NCBI GenBank assembly: GCA_005789975.1
Contig: SXWC01000005.1
Coordinates: forward strand, 1 to 20,469
Reading direction: 5' to 3'
DNA from: Planctomycetaceae bacterium
GTDB lineage: Bacteria; Planctomycetota; Planctomycetia; Pirellulales; UBA1268
DNA: 20,469 nt
Below the pieces are notes generated by a model. The model saw only the letters and a list, made by a program, of their open reading frames with translations. It was not told the DNA's origin and did not search any database. A program made the position numbers and the translations under genes. Below are positions 6,712 to 13,222 of the stretch, one piece after another. Position 1 is the stretch's first letter. Each line of letters starts with the position of its first letter.

Positions 6712-7950
6712 TCAGCCGCGGTCAAGGGCCTGCGCGAGGTCGGCGATCAGGTCGTCGGCGTCCTCGATGCCGCAGGCCATCCGGATCATGTTGTCGGGGA
6801 TGCGGAATGCCGCCCGCTCCGCGGGCGCGTAGTTCCAGTAGCTCATCACGAGCGGCTGCTCGATGAGCGACTCGACGCCGCCGAGACTCGGCCCGATCCG
6901 CGGGATGCGCACGGCATCGACGATGTCGGCCGTCTGCCGCCAGTCGGCGTCCTTCACGAAGAAGGTCACCAGCCCGCCGCAGCCCCGCATCGTGCGGGTC
7001 GCGATCGAGTGATAGGAATGGCTCTCCAGGCCGGGATAGAGCACCCGCTCGATCCGCGGATGACCCTCGAGGAACCGGGCCACGGCCAGGCCGTTCGCGT
7101 TGTGACGCTCCATCCGCAGCGCGAGCGTCTTCAGACCCCGCTCCAGGAGGTAGGCGTTGTGGGGAGAGTTGACGCCCCCCATGATCCCGCGGAGCCGGCG
7201 GACCGGGTCCATCAGTTCCGCCGAGCCTATCACGGCCCCCGCGAGCAGGTCGTTGTGGCCACCGAGATACTTCGTGGCGGAATGGAGCACGAAGTCGATG
7301 CCGGCGGCGAGCGGCTGGAGGTTGTAGGGCGTGCAGAGCGTGGCGTCGATCAGCGTGAACACGCCGCGGCGACGGCCGATGTCGGCGAAGGCCGCGACGT
7401 CGATCACGCTCAGGTGCGGGTTGGTGGGCGACTCGCTGACGAGGAACTTCGTCCGCGGCGTGATCGCCGCCTCCATGGCCGCGTAGTCGCAGGTCTTGAC
7501 CTCGCGGAACCCGACGCCGAACCGCGTCAGGTGCTTGCGGCAGAACTCGCGGCTGCGGTGGTAGCACTCGTCGAAGAAGATGATCTCGTCGCCGGCGTTG
7601 ACGTGGGCCATCAGCAGGCCCACCAGCGCCGCCATGCCACTCGAGAAGAGGACTGCCGACTCGCCCCCCTCGAGCGCCGCGATCTTGTCCTCCACCACCC
7701 GCTCACCAGGGTTGCCGTAGCGGCCGTACTCCTCGCGGACCTGCTTCTGCTCGATGAAGTCGATGATCGACTGCGTGTCGGGGAAGGTGTAGGTGCTCGA
7801 CGCGAAGATCGGATCGGTGAGGGAAAAACCGGGCTTCTGCCGGGCCTCGCCCGCATGGACGGCGGCCGTCGATGGGCCGGTCGCGGCGGGCCTCGTCGCA
7901 GGGACGGCGGAAGGCACCCGGGCCGGATCGGGGGCGTTGGTCGTGAGCAT
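6712..7950 (-). CDS. metB: Cystathionine gamma-synthase, plant-type, 412 aa
   Basis: Second transsulfuration-family PLP enzyme. It would join an activated homoserine ester (O-succinyl-, O-acetyl- or O-phosphohomoserine) with cysteine to give cystathionine on the way to methionine. After a ~35-residue Ala/Pro-rich N-terminal extension come AAVHAGEARQ, SSTYTFPDTQ, EYGRYGNPGERVVEDKIAALEG, FSSGMAAL, SESPTNPHLSVIDV, DATLCTPYN and HSATKYLGGHNDLLAG with the PLP lysine at about residue 227, then PYPGLESHSYH-like and PSLGGVESLIEQPLVMSYWNY segments. The YGRYGNP/SPTNP/GGHND/MSYW set resembles plant chloroplast cystathionine gamma-synthases more than the enteric enzyme (recalled, not computed). ATG 7948-7950 follows an AGGA. 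It is first in a two-gene operon and divergent from the propeller gene at 8043. A candidate promoter lies at 8001-8029. Confidence 0.88.
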   Translation of the reverse strand: MLTTNAPDPARVPSAVPATRPAATGPSTAAVHAGEARQKPGFSLTDPIFASSTYTFPDTQSIIDFIEQKQVREEYGRYGNPGERVVEDKIAALEGGESAVLFSSGMAALVGLLMAHVNAGDEIIFFDECYHRSREFCRKHLTRFGVGFREVKTCDYAAMEAAITPRTKFLVSESPTNPHLSVIDVAAFADIGRRRGVFTLIDATLCTPYNLQPLAAGIDFVLHSATKYLGGHNDLLAGAVIGSAELMDPVRRLRGIMGGVNSPHNAYLLERGLKTLALRMERHNANGLAVARFLEGHPRIERVLYPGLESHSYHSIATRTMRGCGGLVTFFVKDADWRQTADIVDAVRIPRIGPSLGGVESLIEQPLVMSYWNYAPAERAAFRIPDNMIRMACGIEDADDLIADLAQALDRG

Positions 7951-8000
7951 GCCGTGTCCTGCGAAGCGAAGCCGCGAAGTGCCTGGGGCCCGTCCCGGGG

Positions 8001-8029
8001 AGTGTAGTCGCGTCGCCGCGGTTCTTCCA
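8001..8029 (-). promoter_or_regulatory. Candidate promoter for the cystathionine gamma-synthase operon
   Basis: On the minus strand TGGAAG (8024-8029), 17-nt spacer, TACACT (8001-8006). The leader would be about 44 nt, too short for a SAM riboswitch, and no riboswitch-like structure was seen in the 92-bp divergent gap. Confidence 0.3.
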
Positions 8030-8042
8030 GTAAAAGTGTGTC

Positions 8043-9695
8043 ATGCCGCGACGCCGAAGAGCCTCCCCGATCCCCGCACCGCAGCCGCGGCCGCTCTGGC
8101 CGCCGCGGCGCGTGTTCGTCGGCCTCGCGTCGCTGGCCGCGGCGACGTTGATGGTCCGCATGGGCCTGCTCGAGCCGATCGTCGGCGGAATCGTCGATGC
8201 GGCGGTGCGAAACATCATCACGCTGATCCTCTGCTTCTCGGCCGCGATGTCGGTGCTGCTCTGGTTTCTCGTCGAGAGCGGTCACACGGCGACGCTCAAA
8301 CGGGTGGTGGGCCTCGGACTCGTGGCCCTCGTGGGTCTGGCATGTGCCGTTCTGCGGATCGAGCGCGTGTCGGGGGATCTCGTGCCGCAGTGGGCGTTTC
8401 GCTGGAGCCCCACCCGCGACCGCCTGCTGCCGCAGGCGGCGGGGGCCGGCTCCGCGGCCGGGGCCGCGTGGGGGGAGACTCCCGGGGATTTCCCACGGTT
8501 TCTCGGGCCCGATGGGTCGGGATCGCTCGCCGGCCCCGCGGTCGATCCCGACTGGGATGCCCGGCCGCCCCGGCGGCTCTGGCGGCGGCCGATCGGCGCC
8601 GGCTGGAGCGGCTTCGCCGTCTGCGGTGACCATGCAGTCACGCTCGAGCAGCGGGGCGACGAGGAGCTCATCTCCTGCCAGGCGGTGCCCACGGGCGAGA
8701 TCGAGTGGACGGTCTCGGTGCCGGGCCGACACGAAACGGTGCTCGGCGGAGTCGGCCCGCGGTCCACGCCCGCGATCGCAGGGGGGGTCGTTTACACGAC
8801 CGGCGCGACAGGCTGGCTCCACGCCGTCGACGGCCCGACCGGCCGCGTGCTCTGGAAGAAAAATGTGCTCGACGATCTCGATGTCGATCCGGCGGCGGAC
8901 GCCGCGGCGATCGCGTGGGGACGGGCGGGATCGCCCCTGGTCGCGGGGTCGCTCGTGATCGTGCCGGGCGGCGGGCCACGGCGCACGGGGGGCGCCGTCT
9001 CGCTCGTGGCCTACGACCGCGACACGGGCGAACGCCGTTGGACCGGCGGCGACCAGCAGATCAGTTACGTCTCGCCCGAGATGGTGTCGTGGGATGGACG
9101 CGAGGTTCTGCTCACCGTCAACGAGTCGAGTGTCGCGGGCCACGATCCCGCCGATGGCCGGGAACTCTGGCGATTCGACTGGCCCGGCCATTCCAACTCC
9201 GACGCCACCTGCTCGCAGGCCCACGTGCTCGAAGGCGGCCGGATCTTCATCTCGAAGGGCTACGGCGTGGGGGCCGCGGTCTTCGAACGGCAGCCGGGCG
9301 AACCGGTGGCGTTCAAGCCGGTCTGGCAGCAGCCCGGCAGCCTCAAGACCAAGTTCACCAACGTCGTGATTCACGACGGCCACGCCTACGGTCTTTCCGA
9401 CGGCATTCTCGAGTGCGTGTCGCTCGCCGACGGCAAGCGGCGGTGGAAGGGGGGGCGCTACGGTCAGGGGCAGGTGCTGCGGGTGGGAGACTGGCTGCTC
9501 GTGCAGGCCGAGTCGGGCGAGGTCGTGCTCGCGGAGTGTGCGCCGCAGAAGCATGTCGTCCGCGGCCGGCTCGCGGCCCTCGACGGCCAGACCTGGAACA
9601 CCCTCTGCCTGTCGGGCGACCGGCTGCTGGTTCGCAATGCGGAGGAGGCCGCCTGTTACCTGATTCCGCTGGCCGCCCCGAGAGACGGTCCATGA
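8043..9695 (+). CDS. Membrane-anchored PQQ-like beta-propeller repeat protein, 550 aa
   Basis: Residues ~22-100 contain three hydrophobic segments (VFVGLASLAAATLMV; IITLILCFSAAMSVLLWFLV; VVGLGLVALVGLACAVL), so the protein is held in the inner membrane. After a linker the DFPRFLGPDGSG segment, common at the entry of planctomycete propeller proteins, begins the soluble domain. This domain shows the recurring PQQ/WD-like blade signature 'A-x-DG-x-TG-x-x-x-W': HAVDGPTGRVLWKKN, AYDRDTGERRWTGG, GHDPADGRELWRFDW, SLADGKRRWKGG. It probably faces the periplasm. A true PQQ dehydrogenase is unlikely: I see no catalytic dehydrogenase signature or c-type haem motif. A scaffold or BamB-like role is possible but unproven. 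The ATG is not preceded by a clear Shine-Dalgarno. The stop overlaps the next gene's start (ATGA), indicating translational coupling. Confidence 0.87.
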   Translation: MPRRRRASPIPAPQPRPLWPPRRVFVGLASLAAATLMVRMGLLEPIVGGIVDAAVRNIITLILCFSAAMSVLLWFLVESGHTATLKRVVGLGLVALVGLACAVLRIERVSGDLVPQWAFRWSPTRDRLLPQAAGAGSAAGAAWGETPGDFPRFLGPDGSGSLAGPAVDPDWDARPPRRLWRRPIGAGWSGFAVCGDHAVTLEQRGDEELISCQAVPTGEIEWTVSVPGRHETVLGGVGPRSTPAIAGGVVYTTGATGWLHAVDGPTGRVLWKKNVLDDLDVDPAADAAAIAWGRAGSPLVAGSLVIVPGGGPRRTGGAVSLVAYDRDTGERRWTGGDQQISYVSPEMVSWDGREVLLTVNESSVAGHDPADGRELWRFDWPGHSNSDATCSQAHVLEGGRIFISKGYGVGAAVFERQPGEPVAFKPVWQQPGSLKTKFTNVVIHDGHAYGLSDGILECVSLADGKRRWKGGRYGQGQVLRVGDWLLVQAESGEVVLAECAPQKHVVRGRLAALDGQTWNTLCLSGDRLLVRNAEEAACYLIPLAAPRDGP

Positions 9696-10465
9696 GCGAA
9701 CCCGTGAGCCGTGGCGATCTCGTCGGCCGGACGGTGCTGGTGACGGGCTCGACCCGGGGCATCGGCCTCGCGGTGGCGCTCGAGCTCGCCGCCGCGGGGG
9801 CGTTGGTGGCCGTGCATGGTCGGTCGGCGCACGGTGCGGCCGACGTGGCCGCGCGGCTCTCATCGCTGGGGCGGCATGCCGGGACATTCCCCGCCGATCT
9901 CGTGGAGCCCCGGGCCGCGGAGCGGCTGGTGGCCGAGGTCACCGGGAGCCTTCCCGCCATCGACGCCGTCGTGCTCGTGGCCGGAGTCGACGTGCTCACC
10001 GGCGCCGCGGCGAAGTGGGGCTTTCAGCAGAAGCTCGACGCCCTGCTCGCGGTGGACGTGGCGGCCACGATGACGCTGACCCGTGGGTTTGGCCGTTGGA
10101 TGGCCGAACGCGACGGCGGGTCGATCGTGACGATCGGCTGGGATCAGGCGGCCGTCGGCATGGAGGGAGACAGCGGCGAGCTGTTTGCGGCCGCGAAGGG
10201 GGCCGTGATGGCGTTCACGAAGAGCGCGGCGCGGTCGTTGGGCCCGAAGGTCCGGGTCAACTGCGTGGCTCCCGGCTGGATCAAGACGGCGTGGGGGGAG
10301 CATGCAAGCGCCGAGTGGCAGCGGCGGGCGACCCGCGAGAGCATGCTGGGCCGCTGGGGCGCTCCCGAGGATATCGCGCATGCGGTGCACTTCCTCGTCT
10401 CGCCGGCCGCGGCATTCGTGACGGGGCAGGTGCTCCCGGTCAACGGCGGCTTCCGGCGCGCGTGA
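9692..10465 (+). CDS. SDR-family protein with non-canonical catalytic site, 257 aa
   Basis: Rossmann-fold short-chain dehydrogenase/reductase of normal family length. The dinucleotide-binding motif TGSTRGIG is at residues 18-25 and is followed by AVHGRS; the C-terminus has VRVNCVAPGWIKTAWGE, the GRWGAPEDIA segment and FVTGQVLPVNGGF, all standard for classical SDRs. The catalytic positions are unusual. The YxxxK motif reads FAAAK (Phe165, Lys169), the usual serine position reads TIGWDQ without serine, NNAG is replaced by LVAG, and the helix-E asparagine appears as aspartate (AVDVAATM). The start ATG overlaps the stop of the propeller gene (ATGA). I infer a nucleotide-binding pseudoenzyme or an SDR with different chemistry. 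The substrate is unknown; a role in pterin reduction because of the nearby H4MPT genes would be speculation. Confidence 0.88.
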   Translation: MSEPVSRGDLVGRTVLVTGSTRGIGLAVALELAAAGALVAVHGRSAHGAADVAARLSSLGRHAGTFPADLVEPRAAERLVAEVTGSLPAIDAVVLVAGVDVLTGAAAKWGFQQKLDALLAVDVAATMTLTRGFGRWMAERDGGSIVTIGWDQAAVGMEGDSGELFAAAKGAVMAFTKSAARSLGPKVRVNCVAPGWIKTAWGEHASAEWQRRATRESMLGRWGAPEDIAHAVHFLVSPAAAFVTGQVLPVNGGFRRA

Positions 10466-10503
10466 AGCCGGTCGCCTTTCCGGTGGCAGCCAGCAGAACG
10501 TGC

Positions 10504-10627
10504 CTCGCGGAGGTCGGGGGCGCCCATGCCCCGTCGCCGGACGTTCGCTACGGGCATCCCGGCCCTCCGCTCACTCGGATGCAGACGGCGCTTCGCAATC
10601 CTTGCTTCGCTTGTCTGCAGACGCCGG
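10504..10627. repeat. 124-bp tandem repeat, unit 1
   Basis: First copy of a 124-bp unit beginning CTCGCGGAGGTCGGGGG, starting 38 nt after the SDR stop codon. It matches unit 2 at 122 of 124 positions (differences at 10521 C vs T and 10620 G vs T). It contains the near-palindrome ATGCAGAC (10579-10586)/GTCTGCAG (10613-10620) and two GCTTCGC elements. Because 124 is not a multiple of 3, open frames through it change frame between copies, so the array is not coding. Confidence 0.95.
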
Positions 10628-10751
10628 CTCGCGGAGGTCGGGGGTGCCCATGCCCCGTCGCCGGACGTTCGCTACGGGCATCCCGGCCCTCCGCTCACTC
10701 GGATGCAGACGGCGCTTCGCAATCCTTGCTTCGCTTGTCTGCATACGCCGG
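10628..10751. repeat. 124-bp tandem repeat, unit 2
   Basis: Second, directly adjacent copy. Here ATGCAGAC (10703-10710) and GTCTGCAT (10737-10744) are perfectly complementary. GGGGGTGCCCATGCCCCG (10640-10657) is exactly complementary to 10756-10773, giving an 18-bp inverted repeat that encloses about 98 bp. A transcript could therefore fold into a long nested hairpin. Confidence 0.95.
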
Positions 10752-10773
10752 CTCGCGGGGCATGGGCACCCCC
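10752..10773. repeat. Truncated third repeat unit fused to an inverted arm
   Basis: The array ends with CTCGCGG, the first 7 nt of another unit, and then runs into the inverted copy of the unit's G-rich start (10756-10773). This is how a palindromic mobile or REP-like element would end. Beyond it, to 10910, I see no gene, only moderately GC-rich sequence downstream of pabA. Confidence 0.7.
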
Positions 10774-10910
10774 TCCCGTGACCCGGTTTGGCAAGCGGGC
10801 ACGCAAACGCCTCGCTGGCCACGATCATCCGCGTGACGATCCCCCGGCCCGAAAACAACCAGCCGGAAAATCAGCCCTCACAACCGCAACAGTCGAAGCA
10901 GGAAGCGACG

Positions 10911-11588
10911 TCAGAAGGTCACCACGGGGCCTGTTCGGCCGTCGTCGCGCGGGGGCTGATCGGCCGCCTGCTTCGCCACGTCGTCGTCGAGCATGGCCAC
11001 GAGGCGGGCATGGTGCGGGATGCCCGCCGCTTCGAGGAAGTTGGCGAGCAGACGGAATCCATGCCGCGTGAGGATCGACTCGGGATGAAACTGCACGCCG
11101 CAGATCGTGTGGGCCTCGTCGGCGAGCGCCATGATCGTGCCGGAGTCGTCGCGGGCAGTCGCCGTGAGCGACGCGGGGAGCGTCGCCGCCTCGACGACGA
11201 GCGAGTGGTAGCGGCAGGCCGTCATCGGGCTGGGGATGCCGGAGAAGAGGTTGACGCCGTCATGGTGCACCGCGGCGGTGCGGCCGTGCATCGGCCGGGG
11301 GGCCCGGACGATCCGCCCGCCCAGCGCGGCGGCGATCACCTGGTGGCCGAGGCAGACGCCCAGCATCGGCACCCGGCCGTGGGCGGCCCTGACCAGTTCG
11401 AGCGAGCAGCCGGCCTCCGCGGGCGTGCAGGGGCCCGGGGAGATCACGATCGCCGCCGGCGCGAGCCGCAGGATGTCGGCGGCGGTCGCGGCATGGCTCG
11501 GCACCACGATCGCGTCCACGCCGAGCAGGTGAAAATGCCGCGCGAGGTTGAAGACGAAACTGTCGCGGTTGTCGAGCACGACGATCAT
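10911..11588 (-). CDS. pabA: Aminodeoxychorismate synthase glutamine amidotransferase subunit (PabA/TrpG family), 225 aa
   Basis: Class I glutamine amidotransferase that supplies ammonia to PabB. The nucleophile elbow is GVCLGHQ (catalytic Cys), the oxyanion region is VISPGPCTPAEAG, and the His-Glu pair is in CGVQFHPESILT; the start MIVVLDNRDSFVFNLARHF is typical of TrpG/PabA. Length is slightly above the usual ~190 because of a C-terminal tail after the GFRLLANFLEAAG helix (HHARLVAMLDDDVAKQAADQ). The ATG overlaps the pabB stop by 4 nt (ATGA at 11585-11588), so translation is probably coupled and stoichiometric. PabA and TrpG cannot be told apart by sequence, but the partner gene is pabB-type. 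In this context the pABA would feed methanopterin and/or folate synthesis. Confidence 0.93.
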   Translation of the reverse strand: MIVVLDNRDSFVFNLARHFHLLGVDAIVVPSHAATAADILRLAPAAIVISPGPCTPAEAGCSLELVRAAHGRVPMLGVCLGHQVIAAALGGRIVRAPRPMHGRTAAVHHDGVNLFSGIPSPMTACRYHSLVVEAATLPASLTATARDDSGTIMALADEAHTICGVQFHPESILTRHGFRLLANFLEAAGIPHHARLVAMLDDDVAKQAADQPPRDDGRTGPVVTF

Positions 11589-13222
11589 GCAGGGGGCCTT
11601 TCACCGATTCGCAGGCTGTCGAGCGCGCGGAGCATGCCTTCGGCCTTGTGGAGCGACTCGGCGTATTCCGCCGCGGGATCGCTCGCGGCCGTGATGCCGC
11701 CGCCCGCGGAGAAGGTGATCGATCCCGGTGCGATCACGAGCGTGCGGATCATGAGATTGAAGTCGGCCGTGCCATCGAAGCCCAAGTAGCCGAGGGAGCC
11801 GCAGTAGCAGCCGCGGGCCACGCCCTCGAGCGACGAGATGATCTCGCAGGCCCGGTGTTTCGGGGCGCCCGAGATGCTGCCTCCGGGGATCGCCGCTTCC
11901 AGGGCATCGATCGCCCCCAGGCCCGGCCGCAGCCGGCCGGCCACGATCGAGACGAGGTGCTGCACATACCGGTAGCGCTCCAGCCGGCAGAGCGCCTCGA
12001 CGCGGACGCTCCCGGGGGTGCAGACGCGGGCGAGGTCGTTTCGCAGGAGATCCACGATCATCACGTTTTCCGCGCGGTCCTTGTCGCTGGCCTCGAGTTC
12101 GACGCCGGCGTAGAGATCGGCCTCGGGGCTGGCGATCATCCGCCGCGTGCCCTTGATCGGATGGGTGCGGACGACCCCCCGGCAGACTTGCAGAAACCGC
12201 TCCGGCGACATGCTCGCCACCTGGATGCCGCCGGCGTCGAGGTAGCCTGCGAAGGGGGCCGGGTTGACGCTGCGGGCGCGCAGGTAGGCCTCGACCGGAT
12301 CGGCGTCGGCCGTGGCGGAGAACCGCTGGGCGAGGTTGGCCTGGAAAATGTCACCGGCGTGCACGAGTTCGATGCCCGCGCGGACCATCTCCAGGTAGCT
12401 CTCGCGGGAATGTGTCGAGCGAACCTGCGGATGGCCGGGGAGGGGATGGCCTCCCGGGGCGGGAAACGCGGCCGCGGCGGCCCGCCCGCGGCTCGCCGTC
12501 GCAGGTTTCGCGACCCATGCGGTGAGCCGCTCGGTGGCCCGCCGCAGCCGCTCGACCGGACCGCGGGCGGGCACGCCCTGGGAGATGAACCAGCCCCGAC
12601 CGAGGTCGTGGTCGTAGGCGAAGACGAGATCGTAGACGTGGAGCGAAATCACCGGCTCGGCGCCCGCCGCGGGGGGCGGCTCCAGGCCGAGCCGCGAGAG
12701 CCCGCATTCAGAGGAGAAGAGACCGGCCGCGCCCCCTTGAAACGGCGGCAGGCCTGGAATCGTGGGGCAGGCCAGATCGGCCAGCAGGGTCCGCGTGGCG
12801 GCGAAGGTGGCGGCGATGTCGTCGCTGGTCGCGGACCAGTCGCCGGAGCGATCGACCTGCCATGAATGAATCGGATCGGCGGCAACGAAGGAAAAGCGGC
12901 CGAGCCGCAGCGGACGCAGGCCGTTCACCCCCCGGACGGCGGCTTGATCGGGCTGCGTCCGGTCGATCCGGCCGCTGTCCGCCGGGCCGCCATCGACCTG
13001 CACGCCATCGAGCTGGGCGCCATCGATTTGGGCGCTGTCCAGGAAGATCGCGTGAGGAAGCCGGGCGGCATGGCGGAAGACATCGACCGGAGTCAGGCCC
13101 GCGGCCGCCTCGGCCACCACGGCGCCCGACGCGGTCGCCCAGTGCCCGGCGATCCACGGATGGTCGATGTCCGCGCGGGCCGAAGGGCCGCCCGGCAATG
13201 AAGAGGGATCGTCGTGGCTCAT
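11585..13222 (-). CDS. pabB: Aminodeoxychorismate synthase component I (PabB), 545 aa
   Basis: Chorismate-binding enzyme making 4-amino-4-deoxychorismate. The catalytic half (residues ~300-535) has HPIKGTRRM, with Lys about 357 in PIKGT. That is the lysine form typical of PabB, versus PIAGT in anthranilate and isochorismate synthases. It also has ASDKDRAENVMIVDLLRNDL, the PGGSISGAPKHRACEII motif, GSLGYLGFDGTADFNLMIRT and SAGGGITAASDPAAEYAES. The N-terminal half is of TrpE_N type, with FLDS and LGRFSFVAADP interrupted by an unusual Asp-Gly-Gln-rich insertion (residues ~64-105). The start is ATG 13220-13222, whose ATGA overlaps the stop of the upstream DHPS-like gene; further upstream the frame is antisense to that gene. 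No ADC lyase (pabC) is in the window, so the last pABA step must be encoded elsewhere. Confidence 0.93.
   Translation of the reverse strand: MSHDDPSSLPGGPSARADIDHPWIAGHWATASGAVVAEAAAGLTPVDVFRHAARLPHAIFLDSAQIDGAQLDGVQVDGGPADSGRIDRTQPDQAAVRGVNGLRPLRLGRFSFVAADPIHSWQVDRSGDWSATSDDIAATFAATRTLLADLACPTIPGLPPFQGGAAGLFSSECGLSRLGLEPPPAAGAEPVISLHVYDLVFAYDHDLGRGWFISQGVPARGPVERLRRATERLTAWVAKPATASRGRAAAAAFPAPGGHPLPGHPQVRSTHSRESYLEMVRAGIELVHAGDIFQANLAQRFSATADADPVEAYLRARSVNPAPFAGYLDAGGIQVASMSPERFLQVCRGVVRTHPIKGTRRMIASPEADLYAGVELEASDKDRAENVMIVDLLRNDLARVCTPGSVRVEALCRLERYRYVQHLVSIVAGRLRPGLGAIDALEAAIPGGSISGAPKHRACEIISSLEGVARGCYCGSLGYLGFDGTADFNLMIRTLVIAPGSITFSAGGGITAASDPAAEYAESLHKAEGMLRALDSLRIGERPPA
12929..13033 (-). 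repeat. Short tandem repeat inside pabB coding for a D-G-x-Q insertion
   Basis: About 35 residues reading AQIDGAQLDGVQVDGG and then a degenerate continuation (ADSGRIDRTQPDQ) separate two conserved N-terminal strands of PabB. At DNA level the unit is a degenerate ~15-nt repeat (GCCATCGA-type). It probably forms a flexible surface loop and may vary between strains. Confidence 0.6.

Noticed and set aside
6678..6725. Upstream in-frame ATG at 6725 for the second PLP enzyme
   Set aside because: The ATG at 6677 has a perfect AGGAGG site and the family N-terminus starts there; the longer form would overlap the upstream gene.
7951..8042. SAM riboswitch upstream of the methionine biosynthesis operon
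   Set aside because: The divergent gap is only 92 bp, and I could find no conserved SAM-I/II/SAH core or P1 stem.
8043..9695. PQQ-dependent alcohol dehydrogenase linked to the H4MPT methylotrophy genes
   Set aside because: Only generic propeller blade motifs are present; no catalytic Asp/disulfide signature, haem-binding CxxCH or secretory signal typical of quinoprotein dehydrogenases.
10504..10773. Possible CRISPR array
   Set aside because: Only two full units of 124 bp directly abut without spacers, and no cas genes are present.
10526..11071. Open frames through the 124-bp repeats
   Set aside because: The period is not a multiple of three, the peptides are Arg/Pro-rich and change frame between copies, and part of the frame is antisense to pabA; treated as non-coding.
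11585..12707. Anthranilate synthase (TrpE) instead of PabB
   Set aside because: The active-site motif is PIKGT with lysine, typical of aminodeoxychorismate synthase, and the genomic context is pterin biosynthesis, not tryptophan.
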